Source: Hydra vulgaris (Eukaryota; Cnidaria; Hydrozoa; Anthoathecata; Hydridae). From it: 64,000 nucleotides of DNA. The number at the start of each line of letters is the position of its first letter. Within the stretch, counting starts at the first letter, position 1. The stretch covers positions 63,757,001-63,821,000 of the forward strand of contig NC_088920.1 in the NCBI RefSeq assembly GCF_038396675.1, written 5' to 3'. Below are positions 10,901 to 18,960 of this stretch, piece after piece. The position numbers and the translations under genes are program-made. Under the pieces are notes generated by a model. The model made no database searches. It saw only the letters and a program-made list of their open reading frames with translations, and was not told where the DNA came from.

Positions 10901-12094
10901 CTCATCTAGTTTTTTTTCTCGGGCTTTCTTCACGGGTGCTTTGCAATCCTTTCTTGTCATCGTGTTTACATGGTTCATTCAATTTAAAGTTTTTCAAGTC
11001 TTTTGTCAAACACGTTCTTGTTTTTAAACATTAATCTTCGTTTTCTATTACCTCTCAACTTAAATGATGGTTGGCTGCAGCTTTGTTGAAAGTAAACTAA
11101 CAATAAAAAAAAAGTTGTTTTTGAGTATAAAACGTATTATACAAATACATTTATGTTATATTACCAAATAATTTTTTTTTATCATCAAGTTAATTATCAA
11201 AAGTAATAGATTTATTAAAATAAAAATAAAAAAAAGCAAAAAATTAATATTTACATAGCTAAGGTAGATATATGGATATTAAATCTGTTATGACTCCTTT
11301 TAGTGAACATCTATGACGTAGAAGACCTGGCGCAGGATACATTCCAAGATGCTACAGATTGCGATCTGATACCTATTTTATTTGACTCAAAAATGAATAA
11401 TGACAATGATATTTTTTTTAAAAGTAAATTAATTATAAACCAAGGGTTTGAATCAGAACTTAACGAATGGATTGAACAAAATAATTTTACTGATAGTTTA
11501 CACGTTGAAACGAGATCTCCAGATAGTTTACATGTTGAAACGAGATCTCCAGATAGTTTACACGTTGAAACGAGATCTCCAGAATCAAATCTGGATTCTA
11601 CAAAAAAAATATCTTACGAATGCTCTGGTTCTCTTAAAGATATATCAGACTTTGATTATAACAGAAAGGTTTCGGAAATAAGTTCTTATTCTATACAGAA
11701 AACGACGAATAGCAATTTAGAATTCACCAGAAAGGTATCGGACAGCAACTTGGATTTCTTAAAAAAAACATTAGACAGTGATTCAAATTCATTTGAAAAA
11801 GTATTAAGCGATAAAGAAAGCTTAATTAGTAAAAATACATCAACCGACATTATTAAACCGCTTGATAAAATAGGAAACAAAGATATTCGTGTAAGGTTTT
11901 CGTCTTTTGTTGAAGAAATTGGTAATGATATCTCGGAAAAAGAAGAAGATTACAATGAACATGATTTTGATACCTTTCAAGAGATAGAAGATGAATTTAA
12001 TCAACTTGATTCTGATAGAAAAACAGATATAAATGAAGAATTTAATATTGATGAAGTAGAAAAATTTGTAGATGATTTATTTGATTTTAAATAA
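1653..12094 (+). CDS. Immunoglobulin-superfamily single-pass membrane protein, 3' part (7 exons)
   Basis: This gene codes a cell-surface protein with at least four extracellular Ig-like domains, one membrane helix and a cytoplasmic tail of about 330 residues. Exons: 1653-1919, 1997-2302, 2392-2646, 2752-3000, 3184-3298, 3406-3611 and 11304-12094. Every joint has AG acceptors and GT donors, and phases match: phase 1 for all except the phase-2 joint between exons 5 and 6. The last joint makes an ATG codon from the A ending exon 6 and the TG opening exon 7. One Ig domain per exon with phase-1 introns is typical of the superfamily. The signal peptide and any further Ig domains must lie upstream of the window. 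Ligand and role are unknown; adhesion, receptor or self-recognition functions are all possible. Transcript data would settle the last joint, which spans 7.7 kb. Confidence 0.85.
1997..2302 (+). CDS. Ig domain 2 exon, first cysteine missing
   Basis: The acceptor is tattttag and the donor gttaga. The F-strand motif ENYGNFSC and the G strand (KNVIGEKVSAIFLNVS) are clear, but the B strand reads SLDLYFVFIS with no cysteine, so the standard intradomain disulfide cannot form. Both ends are phase 1. Confidence 0.8.
2392..2646 (+). CDS. Ig domain 3 exon, canonical
   Basis: The acceptor is atttttag and the donor gtaaga. The domain shows the full I-set pattern: cysteine in FSLECYAF, tryptophan in FAWLKND and DAGMYTC on the F strand. 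Asn-linked sites occur at NKS, NAT and NRT. Both ends are phase 1. Confidence 0.85.
2752..3000 (+). CDS. Ig domain 4 exon, membrane-proximal
   Basis: The acceptor is tttttatag and the donor gtattt. The domain has KLFCFARGYPQP, the tryptophan in VQWYKTG, and FTYICVCKNVVGEN on the F and G strands. GYPQP followed by a tryptophan is typical of I-set domains of adhesion receptors. Both ends are phase 1. Confidence 0.85.
3184..3298 (+). CDS. Transmembrane exon
   Basis: The exon is 115 bp, from acceptor ttttaag to donor gtgagt. It codes a short Lys-rich stalk, then a hydrophobic helix starting TWIVPVFVTTILAILILIVF and continuing to about 23 residues, followed by Arg, Lys and Trp-Cys. This is a type I stop-transfer pattern. 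It begins in phase 1 and ends in phase 2. Confidence 0.85.
3406..3611 (+). CDS. Juxtamembrane cytoplasmic exon with NPMY and YPVF motifs
   Basis: The acceptor is gtttacag and the donor gtaaag. The 69 residues hold NPMY, which fits the NPxY motif bound by PTB domains, and YPVF, which fits the YxxPhi endocytosis signal. More tyrosines follow (PNYTHSS). The frame continues from the transmembrane exon with no stop, and the last nucleotide (A) joins the TG at 11304. Confidence 0.8.
4210..6421 (-). mobile_element. Jockey-like LINE, copy A: 3' part with reverse transcriptase
   Basis: Read on the - strand, this piece starts inside the linker after the endonuclease, passes through a segment with SSQKLGSHDFWRIFN (5845-6132) and the reverse transcriptase, and ends with the C-terminal region (4216-4725) and an A-rich tail near 4210. 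The best RT frame is 5257-5796, with NYRPISLHP and KAFDKVWHAG. Several frameshifts break it. It joins a pogo piece at about 6421. A nearly identical inverted copy lies at 60259-62505. Confidence 0.85.
4216..5796 (-). pseudogene. Broken reverse transcriptase of LINE copy A
   Basis: RT fingers and palm are readable in order: CGPDN and SKLFNKCL at the N side, NYRPISLHP, HQYGF, KAIAINISKAFDKVWHAG, then a broken stretch, a PQGS-type box around 5195, the active-site box, and the C-terminal MEYCCHTWG region. Frames change at about 5290, 5130 and 4940. The catalytic FADD box reads FAD then TTIY, one aspartate short. The enzyme copies element RNA at a nicked target in intact relatives; this copy is dead. 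Confidence 0.8.
6422..6840 (-). pseudogene. pogo/Tigger-type transposase, N-terminal half piece
   Basis: On the - strand the frame reads NYGLTHA, KIPLSWDKNEHAGAEWFS, then SHATRF, and the first catalytic region DICNVDETGCTTVQKPQK with IAGKGVKQIGAVTSA. NVDETG carries the first catalytic aspartate of the DDE_1 superfamily that includes Tigger, Jerky and CENP-B. Two in-frame stops lie just before MSHATRF. The frame runs straight into LINE copy A at about 6421. The copy at 59846-60258 differs by three residues over 79. Confidence 0.8.
6841..7694. other. Non-coding part of the pogo composite
   Basis: No coding frame is seen. The stretch matches the reverse complement of 58986-59845 almost base for base, so it belongs to the same duplicated block. 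The string AACCCTGTGTTCCGACC near 7452 is of the kind seen in 5' ends of pogo-like elements. Confidence 0.6.
7695..8015. repeat. Single arm of a foldback element
   Basis: This 320-bp arm starts GTATAGTAGGGTGCAGTGAA and ends GCAGCAAAAATGACC. At 58355-58985 the same sequence occurs as a two-armed palindrome. Here only one arm is present and it stops at what is the apex in the other copy, where LINE copy B begins. Confidence 0.8.
8305..9048 (-). pseudogene. LINE apurinic-type (EEP) endonuclease, C-terminal half
   Basis: The 247-residue frame shows YRSPSSQDCTLFD, the middle box VVVSEFNAHYTEW (usually GDFN/H with a catalytic aspartate; here SEFN), DLCLVSDPSQ, and the closing box ASDHSLISLKL whose DH pair is catalytic. 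After that comes the region before the RT. The N-terminal catalytic part is in other frames upstream with stops at about 9187 and 9086. In intact relatives this enzyme nicks the target DNA. Confidence 0.8.
9304..9531 (-). pseudogene. LINE N-terminal frame before the endonuclease
   Basis: The 75-residue frame ends in Lys/Pro/Ser-rich sequence (KTIKHKKPSPSSLNL) and then, across a stop at about 9305, continues as FTNIRGLRSYFSTVES, the usual opening of a LINE endonuclease. So it is the protein part just upstream of that domain. It is not recognisable as a separate ORF1. Confidence 0.45.
9532..10300 (-). other. Probable LINE 5' leader
   Basis: This stretch is richer in G and C than its surroundings and lies directly upstream of the LINE protein frames in the same orientation. 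No convincing frame is seen; an open frame at 10041-10268 (-) has no known relative. Assignment to the LINE is by position only. Confidence 0.4.
10301..10734. other. Unassigned intron DNA with a hairpin
   Basis: No gene is seen. A hairpin pairs AAAAGAGAAAAGAC near 10660 with GTCTTTTCTCTTTT near 10713, and ACTCAGGTTTTAGAACTT is repeated near 10458 and 10483. Confidence 0.4.
10735..11115 (+). mobile_element. Decayed LINE 3' end
   Basis: The + strand resembles the 3' end of the Jockey-like LINE: GCATCTCTTTCTC with TTTACAAACACTACCATGG (compare 47121-47155), then TCAAGTCTTTTGTCAAACACG and GGTTGGCTGCAGCTTTGTTG before an A-rich tail. It is opposite in orientation to copies A and B and much more diverged. 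Confidence 0.65.
11304..12094 (+). CDS. Last exon of the Ig gene: acidic cytoplasmic tail with triplicated unit
   Basis: The exon starts after ccttttag at 11303 and ends at TAA 12092-12094. It codes about 263 residues, very rich in Asp, Glu, Ser and Lys. Three exact copies of DSLHVETRSP lie near its start, and repeats of a KxS/xKVS type follow (NRKVSE, TRKVSDS). The C-terminus is acidic and ends DDLFDFK. There is no hydrophobic segment. The first codon is completed by the last base of exon 6. Read alone it would start only at a GTG, which supports its being an internal exon continuation. Confidence 0.8.
11492..11581 (+). repeat. Three exact-frame 30-bp repeats coding DSLHVETRSP
   Basis: The 30-bp unit GATAGTTTACACGTTGAAAC... 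repeats three times in frame; the middle copy has one silent C-to-T change. Such near-identity suggests recent expansion, and copy number may vary between individuals. Confidence 0.95.
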
Positions 12095-12146
12095 AAATAA
12101 AAATTTTTTTAATACTATTTTAAACAATTTTATAATAACACAAAAG

Positions 12147-12330
12147 CAGTGGCGTAAATTAGGGTTACAAAAGGGTTACTGGGCTGACACAGCTCCCGCG
12201 AAAACCGGGGCCCCAGCTTGAAATGCAAACTAAACTTATGAAGAATCATTTTTAATACAAGTTTGCGTTCTGAAAACCATTGTGTAATAAACGATTTCAT
12301 ACGTATTTAAAGTAATTTGCATTTATTTCG
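12147..12330 (+). mobile_element. Possible hAT end (CAGTGGCGTAA...)
   Basis: The sequence CAGTGGCGTAAATTAGGGTT resembles the terminal repeat of a large group of animal hAT elements. No matching opposite end was found, so this may be a solo remnant. It lies just 50 bp past the stop codon of the Ig gene. Confidence 0.4.
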
Positions 12331-12385
12331 ATTTTAAATATTTTGCATGGAATTCAAAAGTTTCTATTGTTAAACTTAATGCTTC

Positions 12386-12448
12386 GTTGCTTAACTTAAT
12401 TTACATTTAAAAACTGTAAGTTTTTAAATGTACATTAAGTTAAGCAAC
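12386..12448. repeat. Hairpin 1 downstream of the Ig gene
   Basis: GTTGCTTAACTTAATTTACA pairs with TGTACATTAAGTTAAGCAAC over nearly 30 bp around a short loop (CTGTAAG). Confidence 0.9.
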
Positions 12449-12452
12449 TAAA

Positions 12453-12540
12453 GTTACATCTTTTTAAAACAATATTCAAACAAATGTAAAAGCTGGAAAG
12501 CTTTTACATTTGTTTGGATATTGTTTTAAAAAGATATAAC
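12453..12540. repeat. Hairpin 2 downstream of the Ig gene
   Basis: An 88-bp near-perfect palindrome: GTTACATCTTTTTAAAACAA at one end, TTGTTTTAAAAAGATATAAC at the other, with the apex at AGCTGGAAAGCT. It sits 4 bp from hairpin 1. Confidence 0.9.
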
Positions 12541-12699
12541 TTTATGTAATTTTCGCATATGAAAGTTCAACCAAAGCATTTGTCTAAAAATGGCAAAACT
12601 ATTTATGGGTTAAATATAAACATATAATACATGGTTATAGAGGTTTATGGGGCCAAAGATTTCATTTTCGAGGTCCATTTTAATTTTGGAGAGGTCTTG

Positions 12700-12800
12700 A
12701 CTAAGGTTTAAAAAAGCGTGAGGCGTATTGAGGCGGTTTCCCTATATGTGAGGCGAGGCGTAAGTCTCAATGCACTTGAGGCGTAAGCCTCAATTTGTTT
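12700..12800. repeat. GC-rich GAGGCG motif cluster
   Basis: GAGGCG or close variants occur at least five times within 90 bp (12719-12793). Clusters of short motifs are common near hAT ends, and a decayed hAT frame starts about 160 bp further on. The link is inference. Confidence 0.45.
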
Positions 12801-12954
12801 TAGAAAAACTCTTTTTTTTTTTAGAAAAAGATTAAAAACAATAAAAATAACACTTAAGTAAATCATTCTTTCATTAGAAGTTCCAAAAAAAATCATAGAA
12901 GTTCCAAAACTCCACAGATTCGAAATAAACATGGTCTAATCTCATAAGTCATAA

Positions 12955-14810
12955 CCCATCAATCATCGTCATTGTCACTAGAACTAGTGCTACTATTAGG
13001 ATCCTCGAGGGGATCATAAATAAAATTCAATTCAACCTCTTCATCTTCGCTTTCCTCCTCGGCATGTGGAAAATCCTCATCATCATCAATTAGAATTTTT
13101 TGTTATCTAAAGGAAATATATATTTTTCAGTTAAGTAGAAATAAAAAAATAAAAAAACTTATTCAAATTAATATCCTATACCTTTGTTTTTTTTCTTTAA
13201 CTTCTTTGTAAGTTGAGATACTTCACCTTCTTCGACTTCAAGTGGGTCATCAAGAGCTATACTTGCATCAAGATCTTCATAGACCACCACCTTAGAATCT
13301 TGGAGCTCTGAGATCCATTCATCACCAGAGTCTACATCATCCAAACAAAGGGGATCTTCAATTGTTTTCTTCTTTAACTGTCTGTGTTTTAGTTTCAAAT
13401 TAAACATAGTGTAAACCAAATCATTGAGTTTCACTTGCTTCAAGCGATTTCTTCTCTTTGTATGCACCTATTAAATAAAATATTAAAACTCAGTAACATA
13501 AAAATTGGAAACATATAAAAACTAAAATACTTTATATTATTACTTGATTGAAGGAGCTCTAATTCCGTTCACATCCAGAAGCACTGCAAGTCAAGCTAAA
13601 GATTTTAATGAGAAATTTTGCTAGTTTAGGTGTTTGGTTCGTAAATAAATCCCATTAGTGGATATATTTCGAAATCTACCATTCAAAGAACTATAACCAA
13701 AAACTTTGTTGTGCAGGTCACATAAGCAACACCAGGCCAAAACAACTTGCTTTTTAAAATTATGTTCCGCACACTTTTCCTCAATGATCAAGATGTGTAA
13801 GCACTGGTTTTCTATTTTTTTGAACTAAAAAAGGATTCAAGTCCATAACTTGCTCCAAATAAGTTTTGCAAAGTAAGAAATGCAGAGGCAAATTGAGTAA
13901 CAGCAGGTTTCACCAAATCTCCAATAGTAATCTAAAAAGCAACTTTGCATCTTTTACTTTATCCGATGCATCAATGAACTTTAAAAAGAAGTACCTTTCG
14001 GGTTATTAACTAAAAAGTTCATCAATGTACGCCCCTTTGTGTCAGTCCAACCGTCAGACATAATACTACAGCTAGTCTCAATCAATGAAGGTTTCGCTTC
14101 ATCAATAGTGGCAGAAACAGCATTTTATCTCTACTTCTAGAATCCATGTTTACAACTCATGCATAGTTAAGGGTTTAAATCCCCTTCCAAATCCAAATAC
14201 ATTATTCATCATACCCCAATATGAAGGGCTTGTTGCAACATTGAACGGTATTGAATCCTTATAAAAGAAACGTCCAATAAACCTGAAAATCTGTCTTTAT
14301 TCGTTTTTCTTTCAACCCTCATTCAAGGTAACTTGGTGCATTTGATAACCCGTGGAACATTCAGCGCTCTCACTACCAGTATTTGCTTGTTGTATAAAAA
14401 AATAAATGGGTCCATGAACTTGTTTGTTTAACTTGACTGCACTTGAGCCATTGGTGTTTTATGTAAATTTGGATTGCCTTCAGTAGCAAATGGCTCTTGC
14501 ATTCCCACTCGACAAATCTCCTCCATTTCTTCGAATGCTCTTCTTTTACCCTTGGTTTCTTTCAATATAAACGACTTCATTTCTTCTTGAACCTTAATGG
14601 GAACTCGTCAACAACCTGCAACATTCTTATGAGTCTTTGCAAGATGCCCCTTTAGCCTCTTAATTCCACCAGTGATCTTCTTCTGACAAAAGTTGCACTC
14701 AACATATATATAAGTTTTGCCTTTCTGTGACCTGATTGGAGGAAGTTCAACACAATACTTCCAACTAGGATCAGTCCTCCCACTTATTTTTGACAACTTT
14801 TCCATAACTT
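12955..14810 (-). pseudogene. Decayed hAT transposase with BED finger and DUF659-like core
   Basis: On the - strand the order is: BED-type zinc finger (14608-14805, with VECNFCQKKITGGIKRLKGH and a closing HKN), a linker, a core with IMSDGWTDTKGRTLMNFLVN near 14010-14070 that matches the DUF659 block of plant-like hAT transposases, the C-terminal piece RRNRLKQVKLNDLVY (13168-13467) and an acidic end (12958-13105) after an apparent intron. Many frameshifts and stops make it non-functional. The terminal repeats were not identified; a second hAT sits just beyond its 5' end at 14952. Confidence 0.8.
14608..14805 (-). pseudogene. BED zinc finger exon-size frame of the hAT
   Basis: The 65-residue frame starts MEKLSKISGRTDPSWKYC and contains the C-x2-C ... 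H-x4-H pattern of a BED finger (CNFCQKK ... HLAKTH). This domain binds element ends in hAT transposases. A stop follows at HKNVAGC, with further homology beyond it. Confidence 0.8.
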
Positions 14811-14951
14811 TAGAGCTTCAAATTTGTGAAATAGTCAAAAAAAAAAATAAAAAATTTAACAACCATAGTGAGCTGCAATTGATTATACAATTCCATGTAA
14901 TGAATTTTATGATTAGTTAATACAATTATACGGGCATATGAGTATAATATA

Positions 14952-16590
14952 CAGGGCCGTACCGAGCCAATTTTGCGCTTTGGGCAAGATTATATTATAG
15001 CCAAACTAGACAAACGTCTTTGGTCCATTGTTGACCTTATATAGTTTTTTATGAGCTTAAGTTTACTGAAACTTCTTTCACACGTAGCAACTGAGACTGG
15101 TATGGTGAAGAAGATGCGAATAGCAATTGCCGTGTTGAGATAAACATCGGTCAAAGAATATTTATGAATGAGCTGCAAAATGTAGATCGGGCTAGATTTT
15201 TCAAAGTTGTTCACCATTGCGGCAGCTTGATATTTAAAGCTTGTCATTTCTGACTGGAAATCGGAAGAATCTAAATCTGCCTTGTAAATTTGAGATAAGT
15301 TTGCAGCTTTTTTCTTGAATTTATCCACTGAAATTTTAGAGAGTGAATGCCCACTGAGGAAGTCAAAATCAGAGGATACAACAGACATAGCCTCAAACCG
15401 CTAGTCAATTTGTGTAATAATGCTGTCAAACACAAGGTTGCTCTGAGATCCGAATTCTGTTTTTGCTGTGAGAAGGTGAGAGTCATCTTCAGCTTTATAA
15501 ACTGCCATCCACTTCACTTTGCGCTTCCTCTTGATTGGAAAGCAACCATCAATTCCGCTCTGGTTAGCTTTTTCTGTGGCATCTTTGATAATGTTGTCTA
15601 CCCCAATATCTCGAAGATTTTGAATTGAAGCCTTCAATCCTTTCATTTTTTTTTGCGGCAATGTGAATTGAAATGGTTTTTGACTAAAGCAGTTTGTTTT
15701 CCCGATCAATTAGAAAAAGAATTTGACACCAGAAATCCAACAAACACAAAAAACTGACATCAATTTGAATGAAAAGTTCTTTTGCACTGCTAACTGTGAC
15801 AGCATTTGTCATGGGATTGCGGATAATGGATTCCAAAACTTGAAGAACGTCTTTGATTTGCTGTGAAACGGTGTGATTGCTTCTTTTTTGGCAGACCATC
15901 TTGTGTCACTGTTTCTCTTTAATGAGATGGTCAACGTTTTCATCAGTTTTTCCCATTTTGACGTGAAGCATGAAAAAAAGTTAAAGATGGCTTGAACCTT
16001 TTCAAAAAACGTAATCATGAGTGGGGAAATCTCAGCAGCATGAACACCAACAAGATTTAAAGTGTGAGTTGCGCATGGAACAAATCTTGCTGACTCATTA
16101 AAAAAATGGATGTGAGCTTTGACGCCATTGTATTTTCCAGACATATTGGCTCCATTGTAATAGCCTTGGCCCCGGCAATCGGAAATGTTAAGATCATCCT
16201 TCTCCAATTTTTCAGTTATCTCTGTTGCAAGGCCTTTTCCGGTTTTTCGGTGAGATTCAATGAAGTCCACAAAGCTTTCCTTAATTGTGTAGGTTTCATC
16301 ACTGATGTAGACATACCTGATGATCTGAGTCATCTGCTCTTTGTGGGAGGCATCTGGAGTGCATCAAACAGAAAAGAGTAGTATTTAGCTTCTTTGATGT
16401 TTGACAAAATTTCGTTCCTGACTGTGTCATGAGGCGGATTTTTAATTAATATTCTTATCAACAGCAGCGACGCCGTGAAAACTTGTTTCATAGACTGATT
16501 ATTGTTTTTTTAATTTATTAAAATTTGTGCCCTCCCTATTTCGGCGCCTAAGGCCGCGGGCTGGCCGGCCCCGCCCTTGGTACGGCCCTG
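14952..16590 (-). mobile_element. Complete 1.64 kb hAT with terminal repeats and 8-bp target duplication
   Basis: The element starts CAGGGCCGTACC (14952) and ends GGTACGGCCCTG (16590), a 12-bp perfect terminal inverted repeat. It is flanked by ATAATATA at 14944-14951 and 16591-16598, the 8-bp target duplication expected of hAT. The inside codes a shortened transposase on the - strand. Boundaries are therefore firm. Confidence 0.95.
14990..16440 (-). pseudogene. hAT transposase (TTF/ZMYM-like group), N-terminally truncated and frameshifted
   Basis: Frames in order on the - strand: a segment ending near 16320 that reads MTQIIRYVYISDE after a DALQMPP/CTPDASHKEQ-like block; the core ISDCRGQGYYNGANMSGKYN with ATHTLNLVGVHAAE (15809-16333); middle frames at 15401-15899; and the C-terminal dimerisation region (14990-15388) with TIPVSVATCERSFSKLKLIK and RRLSSLAII. 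The pattern CRGQGYDGA and the CERSFSKLKLIKN block define this hAT group. Three or four frameshifts and the missing N-terminus make it inactive; it may have been moved by a related active element. Confidence 0.85.
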
Positions 16591-16932
16591 ATAATATATG
16601 GTTTAATTATACAATTTCAGAATGTATAAGTTAGATATATATTTATAAATTTATTTAATGCATTCATTTTCTTAGTTAAACTAAAAATATACCAACTAAA
16701 CTGTATTTTATTTATAATAATATATGTATATAGTAAAATATTATTAAAGTCTAAAAACGAACTCTACAAATTAAAATCTCTTTCAAAATCACTTTTTAAC
16801 TTTCAATTTATCGGTTTTTATAATGTGTTCCATATGAACGCACTCATTCAAATCGAATGTCATTATATTACCTGTTTCGTAATTATCAACTCTAAACGCA
16901 AAAATTAAAAACAAGTCAATATGCACCAATCT

Positions 16933-17130
16933 TTATGCAGTACCGTCCGTAAAACCGGCCTTGGCCACTGTCAAATACCAGCCCCGGTCGTTTACTACAT
17001 GTTGCATGTCTAAATATAGGTAATTGGTATCAGGAAAATCAAGTCTGGTCATATTTGCTCTCAAGGAATAGTTATGATCGAACTGGTAAATGTAGTCATG
17101 AGTTCTCAAGATACTTCCGTGACATGACAT
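16933..17130 (-). CDS. Orphan 65-residue ORF, unrecognised
   Basis: An ATG-started frame (MSCHGSILRTHDYIYQFD...) ends GFTDGTA and stops. Its base composition is clearly richer in G and C than the flanking DNA, and its residue mix looks like real protein. I recognise no family. It could be a host exon, a small gene or a capture by an element. No splice partner was found. Just upstream on the - strand is a (TA)n array. Confidence 0.4.
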   Translation of the reverse strand: MSCHGSILRTHDYIYQFDHNYSLRANMTRLDFPDTNYLYLDMQHVVNDRGWYLTVAKAGFTDGTA

Positions 17131-17174
17131 TTTATTTCAAGACATTTTTATTTATTTTATGTAATTAATTGTAT

Positions 17175-17175
17175 G

Positions 17176-17266
<91 letters not shown>
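17175..17266. repeat. (TA)n microsatellite
   Basis: About 45 TA units with one early interruption. Confidence 0.95.
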
Positions 17267-17269
<3 letters not shown>

Positions 17270-17717
17270 CTAGGTGATGCCATGCATCATACATTAGTAC
17301 ATCAAAAGCCCATTGGCCTCCTCAGGTTAATTGGAGTCTTTGTGTTTTCTCTGACTCCTTCTCATTCTGGACATTTAAAGTACAATATTCTAAATGAAAA
17401 TTACATTTTAGAAATGTTATTTAGACGGCATTAAAACTAAAAGTACTAGATGATGTAATTTTCTTGCTTTCAACACAACGAGAAATTAATTTTTTTTTTC
17501 TTTCTCGTAAACAATTTAATTTCTCTTTACTGAACTCTTCTTTTTGCACAAATAAAAACATTTTTCTTAGATAAATACAAATAATAAATATTCTCTTCAG
17601 TGACGGATCCAGTATTTTTTGGTGTTTTAGATAACTAACTTCCAGACATGTATCAAACTCCGTACGTTTGTATGTTTTTACTTATGTCAAATAATGATGC
17701 TTTGCAAAAAATTGCGA

Positions 17718-18112
17718 TGATTGGAGGCTGGAAAAAAATTAGCCCCAAAAAATCCTTCATCCACCTCCTCACCTCTAACGTGAGAGCAACAAATTAAAGA
17801 AATATTTTTGTACTATTCTCAACTAGACTTATGTTCACCAATAAATTTCAATTTTCATAGTATTATCTCTAAGTGTTCAAAAATTATGACCATATAAAGT
17901 TTAAACCCCCTCAATTTGAGGGGTTTACAAACTTTATCTGATCATAATTTTTGAACTCTGAGAGATAATACTAAGAAATTTAAAGTTTATTGATGATTAT
18001 AAGTCTAGTTGAGAATAGCACAAAAAATATTTCATCAAGTTGTTGCCCTCACGTTTGAGGTGAGGGAATGAATGATATTTTAGGGCTTATTTTTTCCCAG
18101 TCTCCAAATCCT
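17718..18112. mobile_element. Foldback / long-inverted-repeat MITE
   Basis: Two arms of about 190 bp face each other around CCCCCTCAATTTGAGGGG (near 17910). Matched pieces include TTCTCAACTAGACTTAT with ATAAGTCTAGTTGAGAA, and CAAAAATTATGA with TCATAATTTTTGAA. There is no coding frame. A GACGGATCCAG string at 17604 outside the left arm resembles a hAT end. A diverged arm of the same family lies at 32040-32120. Confidence 0.8.
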
Positions 18113-18489
18113 TATTTGTTACGAACCCTCTTTCATAAAATGTTTCATAACTTTTCAAAATAACACTACAAGTGCTATTTAAATAAGACTACAATAAGAT
18201 TTAAATGATTAAAACTGTTCCTTATGCGCCTTTTTTTTAATTCATTTTTTTAAAGCAAAATCTACAATTGGGTATCATTATTTGAATGGTAAAATATTGC
18301 CATTTTTGTGGTAAAGTTAATATACAGAGCTCAAAAATTACAGTAGGAAAAAAATTATATTAGATTTAGCGTGCTGAGGGTCTCTATATTACATTTACAA
18401 AAAGAAAGTACTAACATAAAGTTGGTTTTGAACCTAACCTCTTGCCCACTGTGCACTGTTGGTTGATCTGAGAAGGTTACTCATTTTAT

Positions 18490-18960
18490 TTTAAAATTTT
18501 TAGAATTAGCTTTGTCATTAAAAAAATTCAGAAATTTTATAAATGCCTCTAAAGCACTTAAATGCCTTAAAACTGTTGAAAATTTGTACAGCAGAATTGG
18601 AAAAGTATCCACATAAATTTTTACAAATTTTAAAAAGGAAGTAAATAATGTAGTCAATAAATTGGCCGCCAAATCTGAACTTTCTAAAAACTGGTCAGAG
18701 AAAAATCAAACATTATTTTGACAAACTTCGGGAAAATGAGAGTCTTTGCGAAAGTCTTCAAGGACTTTAAACAAGTAAAACTTGTTTAAAGTGAACATTT
18801 TTTATCAAGTGTTGGACATCATATTAATAAGCTGAAATCGTGTTTCCTTTCAATAAATGGTATTGTTTCCCATTTCAGTGTATTAAAACCTGCCACTTTA
18901 CAAAATTTAAATGACTCTAAACTCTTAAAAAGTATCCAAAAAAATAAAGTTATATAAAAA
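18490..18960 (+). pseudogene. hAT transposase scrap (decayed)
   Basis: The + strand in several frames resembles a segment of TTF/ZMYM-like hAT transposases: HYFDKLRENESLCESLQ, then FKVNIFYQVLDI and a FPF-type block before LKPATLQNLNDS-like text near 18880. Stops and frameshifts are frequent. No ends were found. Confidence 0.55.

Larger units (their letters stand above)
3612..11303 (+). other. 7.7 kb phase-1 intron of the Ig gene, filled with antisense transposon pieces
   Basis: The intron runs from gtaaag at 3612 to ccttttag at 11303. It holds two pieces of the same LINE, a pogo piece and half of a foldback, mostly antisense to the host gene. The first 600 bp and the last 190 bp are AT-rich with nothing recognised. 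The other visible introns of the gene are only about 75-180 bp, so this intron has grown by insertion. Confidence 0.7.

Noticed and set aside
11303-12094. A stand-alone gene starting at GTG 11303
   Set aside because: There is no ATG at the start, a splice acceptor lies at 11302-11303 and the phase fits exon 6 of the Ig gene.
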